From Fulvivirga sp. M361 (GTDB taxonomy: Bacteria > Bacteroidota > Bacteroidia > Cytophagales > Cyclobacteriaceae), in the NCBI RefSeq assembly GCF_007097395.1, contig NZ_VKDC01000006.1, positions 210,073 through 274,072 on the forward strand: 64,000 nt of DNA. Direction: 5' to 3'. The notes under the pieces are model-generated. The model ran no database searches, was not told where the DNA came from, and saw only the letters and a program-made list of their open reading frames with translations. Each line of letters begins with the position of its first letter. Within the stretch, counting starts at the first letter, position 1. The position numbers were made by a program, and so were the translations under genes. Below are positions 26,029 to 36,700 of this stretch, one piece after another.

Positions 26029-28935
26029 ATGAAGTTTCGGACTAGACTGAATAATAAAACCTTTAAACTACACGCTACTATGAGGGGCACCTTTTTGGTA
26101 TTATTCGTGCTTGCCATGAGCTGGCCGAGGCTGTGGGCCCAGGATGGTAAAATCCATTATTCTACTCCTTTAAATTATCAAAAACAGGGAGAGCGTATTA
26201 TAGTAAGTTCCAAAATGTACCTCAGCGGTGGCTTTAAAGGGCTAAGTATCTATTTAGAGGGTACAAAGATACCTTATAAAGCTATTGGTAAAGATACAGT
26301 GCAACTCCAACTACCCTTAATTGGAGACAATGTTGAATTGACCATAAAACGGAGGGGGAAGCCGGACCTGGTAAAAGTTTTCACCCCACTTGTGCCGGCC
26401 GATTGGAGCTATTTTCAGGAAGGTACCATACACATTATTGTTTCTTCACATCAGGATATTGCGTGGATGAATACGCCGGAGTATTGTCGGGATGAAAGAA
26501 TCCATGATATTATTCTTCCTGCATTAGATACAATGCGTCTCTATGATGAATACCGGTTCGAAATGGAGCAGACCTTGAACCTGATGGAACTGCTGGATGA
26601 GTATCCTGAAAAGAAATCGGTGGTGTTAGACGCCTATAATAAAGGACAATTTGAATGGGGAGCCACCTTTAATCAACCCTATGAGGGGATAGAAAGTAGT
26701 GAGCAACTGATACGCCAGCTTTATCTTGGAAGAAAGTGGATCAAAGACAATATACCTGGCATGGATGCTCATACAGCTTTCAATGTGGATGTTCCCGGTC
26801 GTAGTTTTCAATTTCCACAAATTTTGAACAAGGGTGGCGTTAAAAATCTGGTGATCAGCCGTTTTAGGGAAGGCTTTTACGATTGGAAAAGTCCGGATGG
26901 TTCCAGCATTTTTACGTATAGTCCGGGTAATTACGGTTGGCCGGTGATCTTTTATAAATATTTTGATAAAGAAGCGCCCTATGGTATGAAGGCGCTGCAT
27001 GCAAATCTGAAGGACTGGCATGATTACTACAAGAAAAGAAATATTCCACCACATTATGCTGTGATGATCAGCCAGGATGCTGCAGGTCCGATCTACTACA
27101 GGGAAGTAGTGAAGGAATGGAATAACATAGTGAGTATGTCCGATATTAAATTACCCGGTTTACGTCATTCTACGGCAGATGAGTTTCTGGGTTTTGTGAA
27201 CGTACCCGAAGCTACGTTCGATGAGATCTACGGGGAAAGGGCCAATATCTGGATGTACATTCACGGGCCTGGTCACTATCAGGCCATCAAAGCCAAGAAA
27301 AAAGCGGCTGTTAGCTTGCCGGCCGCTGAAATGTTTTCCACCATCTCGGCCATGATAAATGATGATTTTGATAATTATCCCGGTGACGATTTTGAGAAAG
27401 CCTGGTTTAAGGCCATTTATCCGGATCATGGTTGGGGAGGCCTCAATGGTGGAGTAACGGATAGTACATTTCTTGCCAAGTTGAGCCAGGCCCATTCAGA
27501 GGGGACCCACCTGCTACAGAAAGCCCTCAAAAACATCACCAAGCACATCAAAACAACGAAAAAGAATGCTTATGCTGTTTTCAATGATCTTACCTGGAAG
27601 CGGAATGCACCGGTGTCTATTTCGCTACCTTCTACTAACAAAACGTACTTGGTTCAGGACGATCTGGGAAAAACCATTCCGAGCCAGAAAGTGACGGATG
27701 ACCAGGGAACCCGGTTAGTAGTTGCCGCTGAGGAGCTTTCTTCCGTAGGCTACAATGTCGTTTATTTATCAGAAACAAGAAAAAAGCCTGTCAGGACGAC
27801 CAAACAAGGAGCCAATTTTTACGAAAACGACTACTACAGGGTAGTCCTGGGTAACGGCGGAATAACTTCTTTGTATGATAAGAAACTGGGCAAAGAAATC
27901 CTTAATACTTCAAGGTATGCCGGAGGTGACGTGATCTCTATGCATTACAATGGTAACGGAGCCGGGGAATTCAATCAGATGAAAAAGCCCGATATGCGTC
28001 GTTTCGATAAGCTCAGCTTAAAAAACAGTCATTGGAAAATTAAAAGTAACGGCCCTGTCTTTACATCATTTGAATGCGACTATGAACTCAATGAAATATC
28101 AATTGTTCAGCGCATTACCATTTTCAATACGATCAAGAGAATTGATTTTGAATACGATATCCCGGAATGGGACGGGCGAAAAGAACGTCAATGGAGGTTT
28201 GCGCTTCCTATGAATGCTATGGAAGCTGAGGTGAACTATGAATCCCCTGCAGGTGTCGTGACCGTTGGTGAGGATGATTTAGATATGGAGCCGGGAGGGT
28301 GGTCATGGGAAGGTACTTATCGTCAAAGGCCAAAGTACATCCATCCAAGAGAAGTGTTGGATTTTATGTCGTTGAATGGAGTTGAATTTGGTATCACGGT
28401 TTCCGGTACCGTATCCGTGATGGATTGGATAGATCCGGTACGTGATGCCAGGAATCATCCGGTATTTCAGGGAATTATGATCTCTACCCACAAAAGTTGT
28501 CATGGAATGGGACCCTATTACACACAGGAGGGACGGCACACGTTCCATTTTTCACTGACCTCACACGAAAGTGGGTGGGAAAATGGATATGTGTTCGCCA
28601 AAGAATTTCAGCATGAACCGTGGGCAACAAAACTTGAAAATGCCAATGGTTCAGGAAAACTGGACACCAGACATAGCTTTTTAAAAGTGAATTCTCCATT
28701 TACAGCACTGAGTACCTTCAAGAAAAGCGATTATGATAACGATGTGATTTTGAGATTTATAGATATGAGTGGCAAGGATAGTCAATACACGATTGATTTT
28801 CCATGGAAGTATAAAAAATGGGGAAAAACTAATCTGGTGGAGGAAAGTTATAAGGAGGTCGATACGAGGGGTGGGGAAACGTTGAATATTTCAATCGGCA
28901 AAAACGCTATTGAAACATTCAAAATTGACTTTTGA
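26029..28935 (+). CDS. GH38-type alpha-mannosidase, exported (divergent)
   Basis: After a leader ending in PRLWAQ (the start may instead be ATG 26080) come an N-terminal beta region, the GH38 barrel, a helical bundle and large C-terminal beta domains. The metal/active-site block reads SSHQDIAWM with His141 and Asp143. The nucleophile block reads FNVDVPGRS with Asp254, where classic GH38 enzymes have HxHxDxGW and DPFGHS, so the core residues are kept but the context is divergent. It would remove alpha-mannose from N-glycans or mannans. It heads a six-gene unit behind two operators. A second relative is at 43587. Specificity (1,2-, 1,3- or 1,6-linkage) cannot be told. Confidence 0.85.
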   Translation: MKFRTRLNNKTFKLHATMRGTFLVLFVLAMSWPRLWAQDGKIHYSTPLNYQKQGERIIVSSKMYLSGGFKGLSIYLEGTKIPYKAIGKDTVQLQLPLIGDNVELTIKRRGKPDLVKVFTPLVPADWSYFQEGTIHIIVSSHQDIAWMNTPEYCRDERIHDIILPALDTMRLYDEYRFEMEQTLNLMELLDEYPEKKSVVLDAYNKGQFEWGATFNQPYEGIESSEQLIRQLYLGRKWIKDNIPGMDAHTAFNVDVPGRSFQFPQILNKGGVKNLVISRFREGFYDWKSPDGSSIFTYSPGNYGWPVIFYKYFDKEAPYGMKALHANLKDWHDYYKKRNIPPHYAVMISQDAAGPIYYREVVKEWNNIVSMSDIKLPGLRHSTADEFLGFVNVPEATFDEIYGERANIWMYIHGPGHYQAIKAKKKAAVSLPAAEMFSTISAMINDDFDNYPGDDFEKAWFKAIYPDHGWGGLNGGVTDSTFLAKLSQAHSEGTHLLQKALKNITKHIKTTKKNAYAVFNDLTWKRNAPVSISLPSTNKTYLVQDDLGKTIPSQKVTDDQGTRLVVAAEELSSVGYNVVYLSETRKKPVRTTKQGANFYENDYYRVVLGNGGITSLYDKKLGKEILNTSRYAGGDVISMHYNGNGAGEFNQMKKPDMRRFDKLSLKNSHWKIKSNGPVFTSFECDYELNEISIVQRITIFNTIKRIDFEYDIPEWDGRKERQWRFALPMNAMEAEVNYESPAGVVTVGEDDLDMEPGGWSWEGTYRQRPKYIHPREVLDFMSLNGVEFGITVSGTVSVMDWIDPVRDARNHPVFQGIMISTHKSCHGMGPYYTQEGRHTFHFSLTSHESGWENGYVFAKEFQHEPWATKLENANGSGKLDTRHSFLKVNSPFTALSTFKKSDYDNDVILRFIDMSGKDSQYTIDFPWKYKKWGKTNLVEESYKEVDTRGGETLNISIGKNAIETFKIDF

Positions 28936-28953
28936 CTACACTAAATCTGGAAT

Positions 28954-30348
28954 ATGAACTCAAACCAAAATACCAAGTACCTGTTTCTAGTTTCCATCAC
29001 AGCCGGACTGGGAGGTTTTTTGTTTGGGTTTGATACAGCTGTGGCGTCTGGTACCATTGGTTTTCTGCGGGAGAAGTTTGCACTAAATGAGGTCATGGAA
29101 GGGTGGATCATGAGTTCTGCACTACTGGGAAGTGTTGTCGGAGCAGCAATTTCAGGGTTTTTGAGTGATAAATATGGAAGAAGGCTGATTTTGATGTTTT
29201 CTGCTTTATTGTTCTTAGTATCTGCTTTGGCTTCTACCATTCCTGAGGCACCTGGTTTTTTGGTGGCCGCCAGGCTTATTGGAGGTATAGGAGTAGGGAT
29301 CGCTGCTATGGTAGCGCCTTTGTACATTTCTGAACTGGCCCCGGCAAATTTACGCGGCAGATTGGTGTCCCTCTATCAGTTTGCTATTACACTGGGTATA
29401 TTGTTCTCATACCTCTCAAACACCTTCCTCCTCAATAATGCCACTAATAGTGAAGTAACCAGTGGTTTTTTAAACTACATATTTGTTGAAGAAGTCTGGC
29501 GTGGCATGTTTGGTTCGGAAACATTACCGGCCATATTATTTTTCGTACTGCTCTTCTTTGTTCCCAAGAGCCCGAGGTGGTTGACAAAAGAGGGCCAGTC
29601 TGAAGAGGCCTCAGCGGTCTTGACAAAAATACATGGTGAGACCATGGCCAAGGTGGAAATGGAGGAGATCACGGACACAATCAGCCACGAGTCAGGAAGT
29701 TTCAAACAGCTATTCAGCAAAGGACTAAGGGTCGCCCTGGTCATAGGATTGGTACTGCCACTCGTAAGCCAATTTACAGGTATTACCACTGTCATGTACT
29801 ATGCACCAACCATTTTCGAATTAGCGGGTTTTCAATCCGGTTCGGCTTTTGGAACAGCCGCCTTGATTGGATTCGTTAACATGATATTTACCCTTGTTGC
29901 CATCTGGAAGATAGATCATTTTGGCAGGAAACCAATTTTAATGGCAGGTTTCCTGGGTTTAAGTATCGCACTTTTTCTGATTGGTTTTCAGTTTACAGGA
30001 AGTCAGGAGATAGACCAGGCGGGAACGGCCATAGTTGCATCGTTTTTATTTTATATCATGGTGTTTGCAGCTACCATCGGTCCGGGCGTCTGGGTACTGC
30101 TGTCGGAGATCTATCCTACAAAAGTCAGAGGGAGAGCCATGGCCATAGGCACATTCTGCCTGTTTGTCGGATCCACTCTGGTGACTCAAACTTTCCCCAT
30201 GTTACGCGGCTGGCTTGGTATCGGGCCTACCTTTTGGGTCTATGCGGCTATTATGCTCCCTGGATTATACTTCGTATGGAAAGTTGTGCCGGAGACAAAG
30301 AATAAGACCCTGGAAGAGATAGAAAAAATGTGGATCAAAAAAAATTAG
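28954..30348 (+). CDS. MFS sugar porter (XylE/GLUT type)
   Basis: This protein of 464 residues has 12 predicted helices and the sugar-porter signatures: GFLFGFDTAVASG in helix 1, DKYGRR in the loop 2-3, PKSPRWL after helix 6, and PETKNKTLEEIE at the end. The family imports free hexoses or pentoses by proton symport. It starts 19 bp after the GH38 mannosidase, so mannose is the likely cargo (inference). Entry as free sugar fits a downstream pathway that begins with oxidation and not with a kinase. Confidence 0.92.
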   Translation: MNSNQNTKYLFLVSITAGLGGFLFGFDTAVASGTIGFLREKFALNEVMEGWIMSSALLGSVVGAAISGFLSDKYGRRLILMFSALLFLVSALASTIPEAPGFLVAARLIGGIGVGIAAMVAPLYISELAPANLRGRLVSLYQFAITLGILFSYLSNTFLLNNATNSEVTSGFLNYIFVEEVWRGMFGSETLPAILFFVLLFFVPKSPRWLTKEGQSEEASAVLTKIHGETMAKVEMEEITDTISHESGSFKQLFSKGLRVALVIGLVLPLVSQFTGITTVMYYAPTIFELAGFQSGSAFGTAALIGFVNMIFTLVAIWKIDHFGRKPILMAGFLGLSIALFLIGFQFTGSQEIDQAGTAIVASFLFYIMVFAATIGPGVWVLLSEIYPTKVRGRAMAIGTFCLFVGSTLVTQTFPMLRGWLGIGPTFWVYAAIMLPGLYFVWKVVPETKNKTLEEIEKMWIKKN

Positions 30349-30356
30349 TGCCTTTT

Positions 30357-30815
30357 ATGAATCGATTAGAAAAATACAGTAACAAACTTCCGGGATACCA
30401 TCCTATTCTGATAAGGGAGGGCTGGCAAGTGGCCCAGCTCAATTATATGGAGGAGCAGGATGTAATGAACATCAAAAGAATAGATGTACACCGGCAGACC
30501 GATGAAGTTTTTTGGTTACAAAAAGGTCAGGTGGCACTGATTACTGCTGAGTTAAATGATGGCAAACCCAAATTTTATGCAGAATTAATGTTGCCGGAAG
30601 TGGTGTATAACATACCTGAAAATGTTTGGCACAACATCGCAATGACTCCGGGCAGCGAAGTGGTAATTGTCGAAAAGTCGAATACGCATTTAGCGGATTT
30701 TGAATTTTTTGATCTGAGCGATCAGGAGTGCCTGGAATTGAAGGAAACAGTGTTTAATGTATTTAATGCACCTAAACTTAGTGAGCGAGTAAATGGAAAT
30801 TTGGAAAGACGATAG
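30357..30815 (+). CDS. Small cupin-like protein
   Basis: The 152-residue protein has a single beta-barrel pattern: ...RIDVHRQTDEVFWLQKGQVALITAE, then YNIPENVWHNIAMTPGSEVVIVE. This resembles a cupin, with His residues at H-x-x-T-D-E-V and W-H-N-I as possible metal ligands. ATG 30357 was chosen (8 bp after the porter stop) over the GTG at 30330 that overlaps it. It lies between the sugar porter and the aldolase-like gene, so it may be a sugar or sugar-acid isomerase or a lactone-handling helper. No precise reaction can be assigned. Confidence 0.65.
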   Translation: MNRLEKYSNKLPGYHPILIREGWQVAQLNYMEEQDVMNIKRIDVHRQTDEVFWLQKGQVALITAELNDGKPKFYAELMLPEVVYNIPENVWHNIAMTPGSEVVIVEKSNTHLADFEFFDLSDQECLELKETVFNVFNAPKLSERVNGNLERR

Positions 30816-31485
30816 CGAGCTATTCAGTATAGCTAAAAAGGAACTTTTTGTTGCTCTGGTAGGAGATGTTCTGGACAAATTAGGATTTCAGCATCAATTC
30901 CTGTCGCCTCAGGTTAAACCTCTTCGGGATGATTTTATCACCATAGGGCGTGCCATGCCAGCCCTTGAGGCGGATGTCTTTGAAGAGGTAGTTGAAAACA
31001 CGAATAACCCAATGATGAGAAAGCCATTTGGGATCATGTTTGAAGCGTTGGATAGCCTGAAAGAAAATGAAGTTTATATCTGCTCCGGTGCTTCCCCCCG
31101 ATATGCCTTATGGGGAGGGCTTATGAGCACACGGGCTATCAAACTCGGAGCGGCAGGAGCAGTATTAAATGGTTACTCAAGGGATACCAATGAGATTCTC
31201 AACCTCAATTTCCCGACCTTCTCATTTGGCGGATATGCCCAGGACCAGGGGCCAAGAGGGAAAGTGATCGATTATAATGTGTCCATTGAGTTTGATAACA
31301 TTCGTGTCAATCCGGGAGATATTATCTATGGAGATAGGGACGGTGTCCTGGTCATTCCACAAGAAGTGGAAAACGATGCTTTCGCTGGGGCCATTGAGAA
31401 AGCCCGTGGAGAAAAATTAGTACAAAAAGCGCTTCAGGAAGGAATGAGTACGGTGGATGCGTTTGACAAATTCGGAATAATGTAA
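30793..31485 (+). CDS. RraA-like aldolase/decarboxylase
   Basis: The 230-residue protein has the RraA (HMG aldolase-like) fold signs: GDVLDKLG near the N-terminus, WGGLMSTRAIKLGAAGAVLNGYSRD with the Arg-Asp pair that binds metal and oxo acid, and YGDRDGVLVIP. Family members cleave 4-hydroxy-2-oxo acids to pyruvate plus an aldehyde, or act as RNase E inhibitors in E. coli. Next to mannonate dehydratase, whose product 2-keto-3-deoxygluconate is such a 4-hydroxy-2-oxo acid, an aldolase role on that product is attractive (inference). It overlaps the cupin gene by 23 bp and the SDR gene by 1 bp. Confidence 0.85.
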   Translation: MEIWKDDSELFSIAKKELFVALVGDVLDKLGFQHQFLSPQVKPLRDDFITIGRAMPALEADVFEEVVENTNNPMMRKPFGIMFEALDSLKENEVYICSGASPRYALWGGLMSTRAIKLGAAGAVLNGYSRDTNEILNLNFPTFSFGGYAQDQGPRGKVIDYNVSIEFDNIRVNPGDIIYGDRDGVLVIPQEVENDAFAGAIEKARGEKLVQKALQEGMSTVDAFDKFGIM

Positions 31486-32309
31486 TGTCAGGGATAGTGA
31501 ATGAAATAAACCTTAAGGGGAAAAAAGCATTAGTTACTGGTGGTAGCCAGGGAATAGGTGCAGGGATATGTCGAAAACTGGCTGCTTGTGGCGCTGATGT
31601 AATTATTAATTACTATCGGAATAAAGAAAAAGCGGAATTGTTAGCCTCAGATATTAAGTCGCAATTCGGAGTGAATGCATGGACATGTTATGCCAATGTA
31701 GGTAAGGGTTCGGATATAACGGACATGTTCACTTTTATGGATGGCAAGACCGGAGGGATCGATATTCTCATCAATAACGCAGGCATTGAAACGGTCACCC
31801 ATGTGCTGGATATGACCGAAAAGGAATGGGACAGGATCATGGATGTAAACCTTAAAGGACCTTGGTTATGCGCGCAACACGCCGGAAGAAGAATGGAAAA
31901 GGCCGGAGGCGGAGTGATCATCAACATTTCCTCTATTCATGATGTCGTACCCAGAAAGGGGCTAATACATTACTGCACCTCAAAAGCAGGACTGAAAATG
32001 ATGTCCAAATGTCTGTCACTTGAACTGGTAGATAAAAATATCAGGGTGGTTTCAGTAGCTCCCGGAGCTATTTACACTGAAATGAACCGTGAAGAAATTA
32101 AAAAATTCGGAGTGGAAAAATTTGAAAAGTGGATCCCGTCCGGAAACGTTGGCGAGGTAGAGGACATCGCAAATGCCGTTGCATTTTTAGCAAGTGGTCT
32201 TTCTTCCTACATACACGGGGCGGACTTGTATATCGATGGGGGATACATGAACAATACGATTCAGTATGATCCAAGACCTCCAAGAAAAAATAACAATGCA
32301 GAATCTTAA
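31485..32309 (+). CDS. SDR family dehydrogenase (possible mannose dehydrogenase)
   Basis: Classic short-chain dehydrogenase of 274 residues. It has the cofactor motif TGGSQGIG near residue 18, NNAG in strand 4, and the catalytic Ser/Tyr/Lys set with Tyr163-C-T-S-Lys167. The C-terminal GADLYIDGGY is usual for glucose-1-dehydrogenase-like SDRs. An Asn-Tyr rather than an acidic residue after strand 2 (VIINYYRNKEKA) suggests NADP or mixed use. It lies between RraA and mannonate dehydratase. Oxidation of mannose to its lactone is the simplest assignment, but reduction or oxidation of a keto acid is also possible. Confidence 0.88.
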   Translation: MSGIVNEINLKGKKALVTGGSQGIGAGICRKLAACGADVIINYYRNKEKAELLASDIKSQFGVNAWTCYANVGKGSDITDMFTFMDGKTGGIDILINNAGIETVTHVLDMTEKEWDRIMDVNLKGPWLCAQHAGRRMEKAGGGVIINISSIHDVVPRKGLIHYCTSKAGLKMMSKCLSLELVDKNIRVVSVAPGAIYTEMNREEIKKFGVEKFEKWIPSGNVGEVEDIANAVAFLASGLSSYIHGADLYIDGGYMNNTIQYDPRPPRKNNNAES

Positions 32310-32344
32310 AGTAGCGAATAAAAATACAGAAAACAGGGTATAAG

Positions 32345-33415
32345 ATGATTAAGCTTGGTTTCGGACTATACAGACACATGCTCAATGAAGCGCATTACAA
32401 ATTTGCCAAACAATGCGGGGCTACACATTTGGTCATTCACATGGTTGATTATTTTGGGCATGAGAAGAACTCAAAGGACAATACGAATCAACCGGTAGGT
32501 GAGAAAGAGGGCTGGGGTAAGGCCGGTACCGGTTCTCCGATATGGTCAACGGACCAGCTTAAAAGCATAAAGTCTGAGATCAATAGTCATGGCCTGGAAT
32601 TAGAGGCGATAGAAAATTTTGATCCGGCACATTGGTACGACATTTTACTGGATGGGCCGAAGAAAACAGAACAAATCGAAGACTTAAAACAACTCATCCG
32701 GAATGTAGGAGAAACGGGTATTCCTGTTTTTGGATACAACTTTTCATTGGCTGGTGTGAGTTCCCGGATCATGGGTGAGTTTGCCCGGGGGGGTGCCATA
32801 TCGGTAGCTATGGAAAAAGGAGATGAAACTCCAATTCCCAACGGGATGGTGTGGAATATGGTGTACGACGAAAATGCACCTGAAGGAGTGATGCCTGAGA
32901 TCGACCATAACGAACTATGGGAAAGGGTAGAATATTTTTTGCAAGAGTTGTTGCCTGTAGCTGAGGAGGCGGGTGTGAAACTGGCTGCCCATCCGGATGA
33001 CCCTCCATTGCCCTATATCAGAAAGACACCCCGGTTGGTTTTTCAACCGGACTTGTATCAGAGGCTTATTGATATAAAAGAGAGCAAGGCCAACAACCTG
33101 GAATTTTGCTTGGGATCTATTGCCGAAATGACGGAAGGCGATGTATACGAAGCTACAGACCAGTACAGCCGGCAGGGGAAAATAGCCTACATACATTTTA
33201 GAAACGTGGTAGGAAAAGTGCCCAGGTACAAAGAAGTATTTGTAGATGAAGGGGACATTGACATGCTAGAGATATTGAAAATTTTAAAGAAAAATGAGTT
33301 TGACGGAGTGCTCATACCTGATCATACACCACAAATGAGTTGTGATGCACCCTGGTATGCCGGAATGGCTTATGCTATGGGGTATATGAAAGCTTTGATA
33401 AAGCAAGTTGAGTAG
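32345..33415 (+). CDS. uxuA: D-mannonate dehydratase (UxuA family)
   Basis: UxuA dehydrates D-mannonate to 2-keto-3-deoxy-D-gluconate with a divalent metal. The 356-residue protein shows the TIM-barrel metal-site blocks of this family: HPDDPPLP, FCLGSIAEM with Cys-Leu-Gly-Ser, YIHFRNVVG, DEGDIDM and IPDHTPQM. In the hexuronate pathway UxuA works with UxaC and UxuB, but neither is here. Instead it is in one unit with an SDR, a sugar porter and an alpha-mannosidase, which points to mannonate made from mannose. It is the last gene before a strong hairpin at 33608. Confidence 0.92.
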   Translation: MIKLGFGLYRHMLNEAHYKFAKQCGATHLVIHMVDYFGHEKNSKDNTNQPVGEKEGWGKAGTGSPIWSTDQLKSIKSEINSHGLELEAIENFDPAHWYDILLDGPKKTEQIEDLKQLIRNVGETGIPVFGYNFSLAGVSSRIMGEFARGGAISVAMEKGDETPIPNGMVWNMVYDENAPEGVMPEIDHNELWERVEYFLQELLPVAEEAGVKLAAHPDDPPLPYIRKTPRLVFQPDLYQRLIDIKESKANNLEFCLGSIAEMTEGDVYEATDQYSRQGKIAYIHFRNVVGKVPRYKEVFVDEGDIDMLEILKILKKNEFDGVLIPDHTPQMSCDAPWYAGMAYAMGYMKALIKQVE

Positions 33416-33607
33416 AAGAAACGATATTATTATCTGTGAAATACAAAGAATTACAAATAAAGAGACTGAGGTTGTCGCGTGTTGTTTTTGGACGAGGTGG
33501 AAGAACAATTAGCCCTGATAAAAAATGCGACTATTCAAACGATGAAGTGTAATAAAAATGATCCTTACTATAACCAAATGAAATATGATATAAGCAAATG
33601 TTCTAAA

Positions 33608-33636
33608 AAAACGATGCTACCAGGTAGCACCGTTTT
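33608..33636 (+). terminator. Rho-independent-like hairpin after the mannonate dehydratase gene
   Basis: Two 14-nt arms (AAAACGATGCTACC at 33608-33621 and GGTAGCACCGTTTT at 33623-33636) pair with one mismatch around a minimal loop, ending in TTTT. It separates unit 1 from susC. The surrounding 304-bp gap 33416-33719 also contains a 65-codon frame that I do not consider a gene. Confidence 0.7.
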
Positions 33637-33719
33637 CCAGTGTCTAAGGTGTCAAAACCTCGCAAAAAATTTATGACACCAGACCACTTTAAATACTTAT
33701 TAATTAAACTTTCAAATAT

Positions 33720-36700
33720 ATGAAAATTGAAGCTTTACAGAGAATTAAGAAATTAATGAAGCTGGCTTCTTATGGAATTATTTGCCAGATATTGATTATC
33801 AATACAATAACGGCAAATAATCTATCTGCGAAAGAAATCCAGCAGGCCTCAGACATTCAGGTTTCCGGCAAGGTGTTGGATGAAAACGGTGAATCCTTAC
33901 CAGGAGTGAATGTACTTATTAAAGGAACTACGAATGGAACGGTAACCGATTTTGATGGTAATTATAACATTCAAGTTCCTGAAGATGGGACTTTGGTCTT
34001 TAGTTATGTCGGATACGCAAGGCAGGAGATAAATATCAATAATAGGACCGTTATTGATGTAAATATGGAACTGGATGCTTCACAGTTAGGTGAGATCATT
34101 GTGATCGGCTATGGAGAGACAAAAAAGGAAGATGTTACCGGTTCTTTAGGCGCAATAGACACTGAACGAATTGAACGAAGGGTTTCGGTCAATCCTCTCG
34201 ATAACTTACAAGGTGAGGTGGCTGGCGTTAATGTCGTTAATACTTCCGGTAGACCGGGTGGAGGTATCAACGTATTAGTTAGAGGTATTACTTCCATCAG
34301 CGCTACTAATCAGCCGTTATATGTTATTGACGGTATTATCGATGCCGATATCTCGCAGATCAATACAAACGATATTGAGAGCATTACAGTACTAAAAGAT
34401 GCCTCTGCTACAGCTATTTATGGTTTTATAGCATCGAACGGTGTAGTGATCGTTACTACTAAAAGAGGAACAAGCGAAGGAGTTACCCTTGATGTAAATT
34501 ACAATTTGCAAGTAGGCAGATTAACGAATAAACCTGAGGTGCTGAACTCGCAGGAGTATTGGGGTGATTTAAAACCTCGTGTAGACCAACAGTTAAGAGA
34601 TATTGGGGCTGATGATGGTTTCTTTACCGATAACTACGCAGCAAGGTTTCCATTATTGTTTAATCCTAGTGATGCTGAATCAGTTTATGGAGACCCAAGA
34701 TTTGATACGGATTGGTTAGATGAATCTACCCGAACCAGTGTATCACACCAATATTTTGCTAATCTACGTGCAGGTGGTGAAAATTACGCGCTTTCTTTTT
34801 CTGTAGGTAGCCAGGATGACGAAGGTATTGTGCTCAATACTTCTCTGGAAAAGAATACGATGCGTTTTAATGGGGACTACTATGTCAAAGATTGGTTAAA
34901 GGTAGGAGGTAGTTTGTCCTATGCGGAGACAAAGACCAACAGAGTAGATGACTATCGTGTAGGTGCAGATGGCTTGACATATGCCTCACTTTTTTACTTA
35001 CCTATATACCCAACACGTTATGACGATGGTTCAGTAGTGAATGCTGATGATCTTGTAAAGCCAAACGGCCAATGGGATGTGTGGTATGGCAGAACTCCTT
35101 CCGAACGATTGAATATGCTAACCAGGGAGTCAAAGACTACGCAGTTATTGAGGAATGTCTTCGTAGAGATAGATTTTTTGAAAAACCTTAAATTCAGAAC
35201 TGCTTTGTCACAGGAACAGATCGAGAACGATGGTAATACTCACGTGCCTAAAGAACTGGATACTTTTGTGAATCGAACTTCTGCGACTGTTTCGAACAGT
35301 GAGTTTTTATCCACGCAATGGGAAAATACATTGAATTATAACACGCAATTCGGTGCTGATCATGACCTTAATATACTAGCCGGTGCTTCCTGGTATAGCA
35401 CTGAATCATTTGCATTTAGCGCAAGTGGTCAGGATTTTGACGATTTTTTCAGATTTTATAACTTGGCACAATCAGATGATGAATTCGAACGTATTACCAG
35501 TGGACAATCTGAAAGTAAGGCGGTATCATTTTTTGGTAGGGCTAATTATACTTACAAAGGCAAATACCTGGTTACAGCTACCGGTAGGTATGATGGATCC
35601 TCAAGGTTTGGTGCAAACAATGAGTTTGCCTTTTTTCCATCAGCTGCCGTAGGATGGAGAATCAGTGAAGAGGGCTTCCTGAAGGATAATAGTACCATGA
35701 GTAATTTAAAATTGAGGGCGAGCTGGGGTAAAACCGGTAATTCCAATATCCCCAATTTTCAAAGATTTGGACAGCCCGGTCAACAAAATGCAATTTTCGG
35801 TGGTAGGTCCGTAAATAGTACTTCTCAGGGAAGGATTGGAAATGATGATTTAAAATGGGAAGTGACCACTGAAACTAATGTTGGTCTGGACATTGGTTTA
35901 TTCGATAGAGTGAACCTTACATTCGATTATTATACAAAAGAAAGTGATGATCTGCTTCTTGGTATACCCATAGCTAGATTTACAGGTTACAGTAATATTT
36001 TCGGTAACGCCGGGTCTCTTCAAAATCGGGGTATAGAATTGGGAATCAATTCACAAAATATAGCTACGAACGACTTCAGTTGGAATACCTCATTGAATTT
36101 TGCCAGAAATGTAAATGAGGTAACCTCTTTGGGTATTGATGATTCAGATTTTATACGATCAGTCCAGTTTGGAGGGTTCAATGAGCAAATCTTTAGAGTG
36201 GGAGAGGCTGCCGGATCTTTCTATGGCTATAACAGATTAGGTACCTGGAATATAGGTGAAGAGGATGAGGCTGCTATTTATGGTGCTGTACCAGGTGACA
36301 TTAGGATTGAAGATGTCAATGATGATGATGTGATTGATTCGGAAGATTTACAGATCATCGGTAACGGACTTCCCGACTTCACACTGAATATAGGAAATAC
36401 ATTCACCTATAAGAATTTCGCTTTGTCATTTGACATCAGAGTGGTTCAAGGTAGCGAGATTGTCGATTATTCAGTTCTCCTGAATGTTGATCGTCAGGGA
36501 TATGGTAATACGTATAGGGAGTTTTTCCAGCAGGCCTGGACCCCGGAAAATCAGAATACCATGTATCCAAGGGTAAGAAGGGATTTGAAATTCTTTAGAG
36601 GAATTGACACAGGTCATGTGTTTGATGCAAGCTTTATTAGAGGGCAAAACCTCAGTTTGTCATATGATTTTAATACCAACATTGTAGAGAGAATTGGGCT

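Noticed and set aside
33479-33676. 65-codon open frame before susC
   Set aside because: It runs through the terminator hairpin at 33608-33636 and shows no protein-like pattern.
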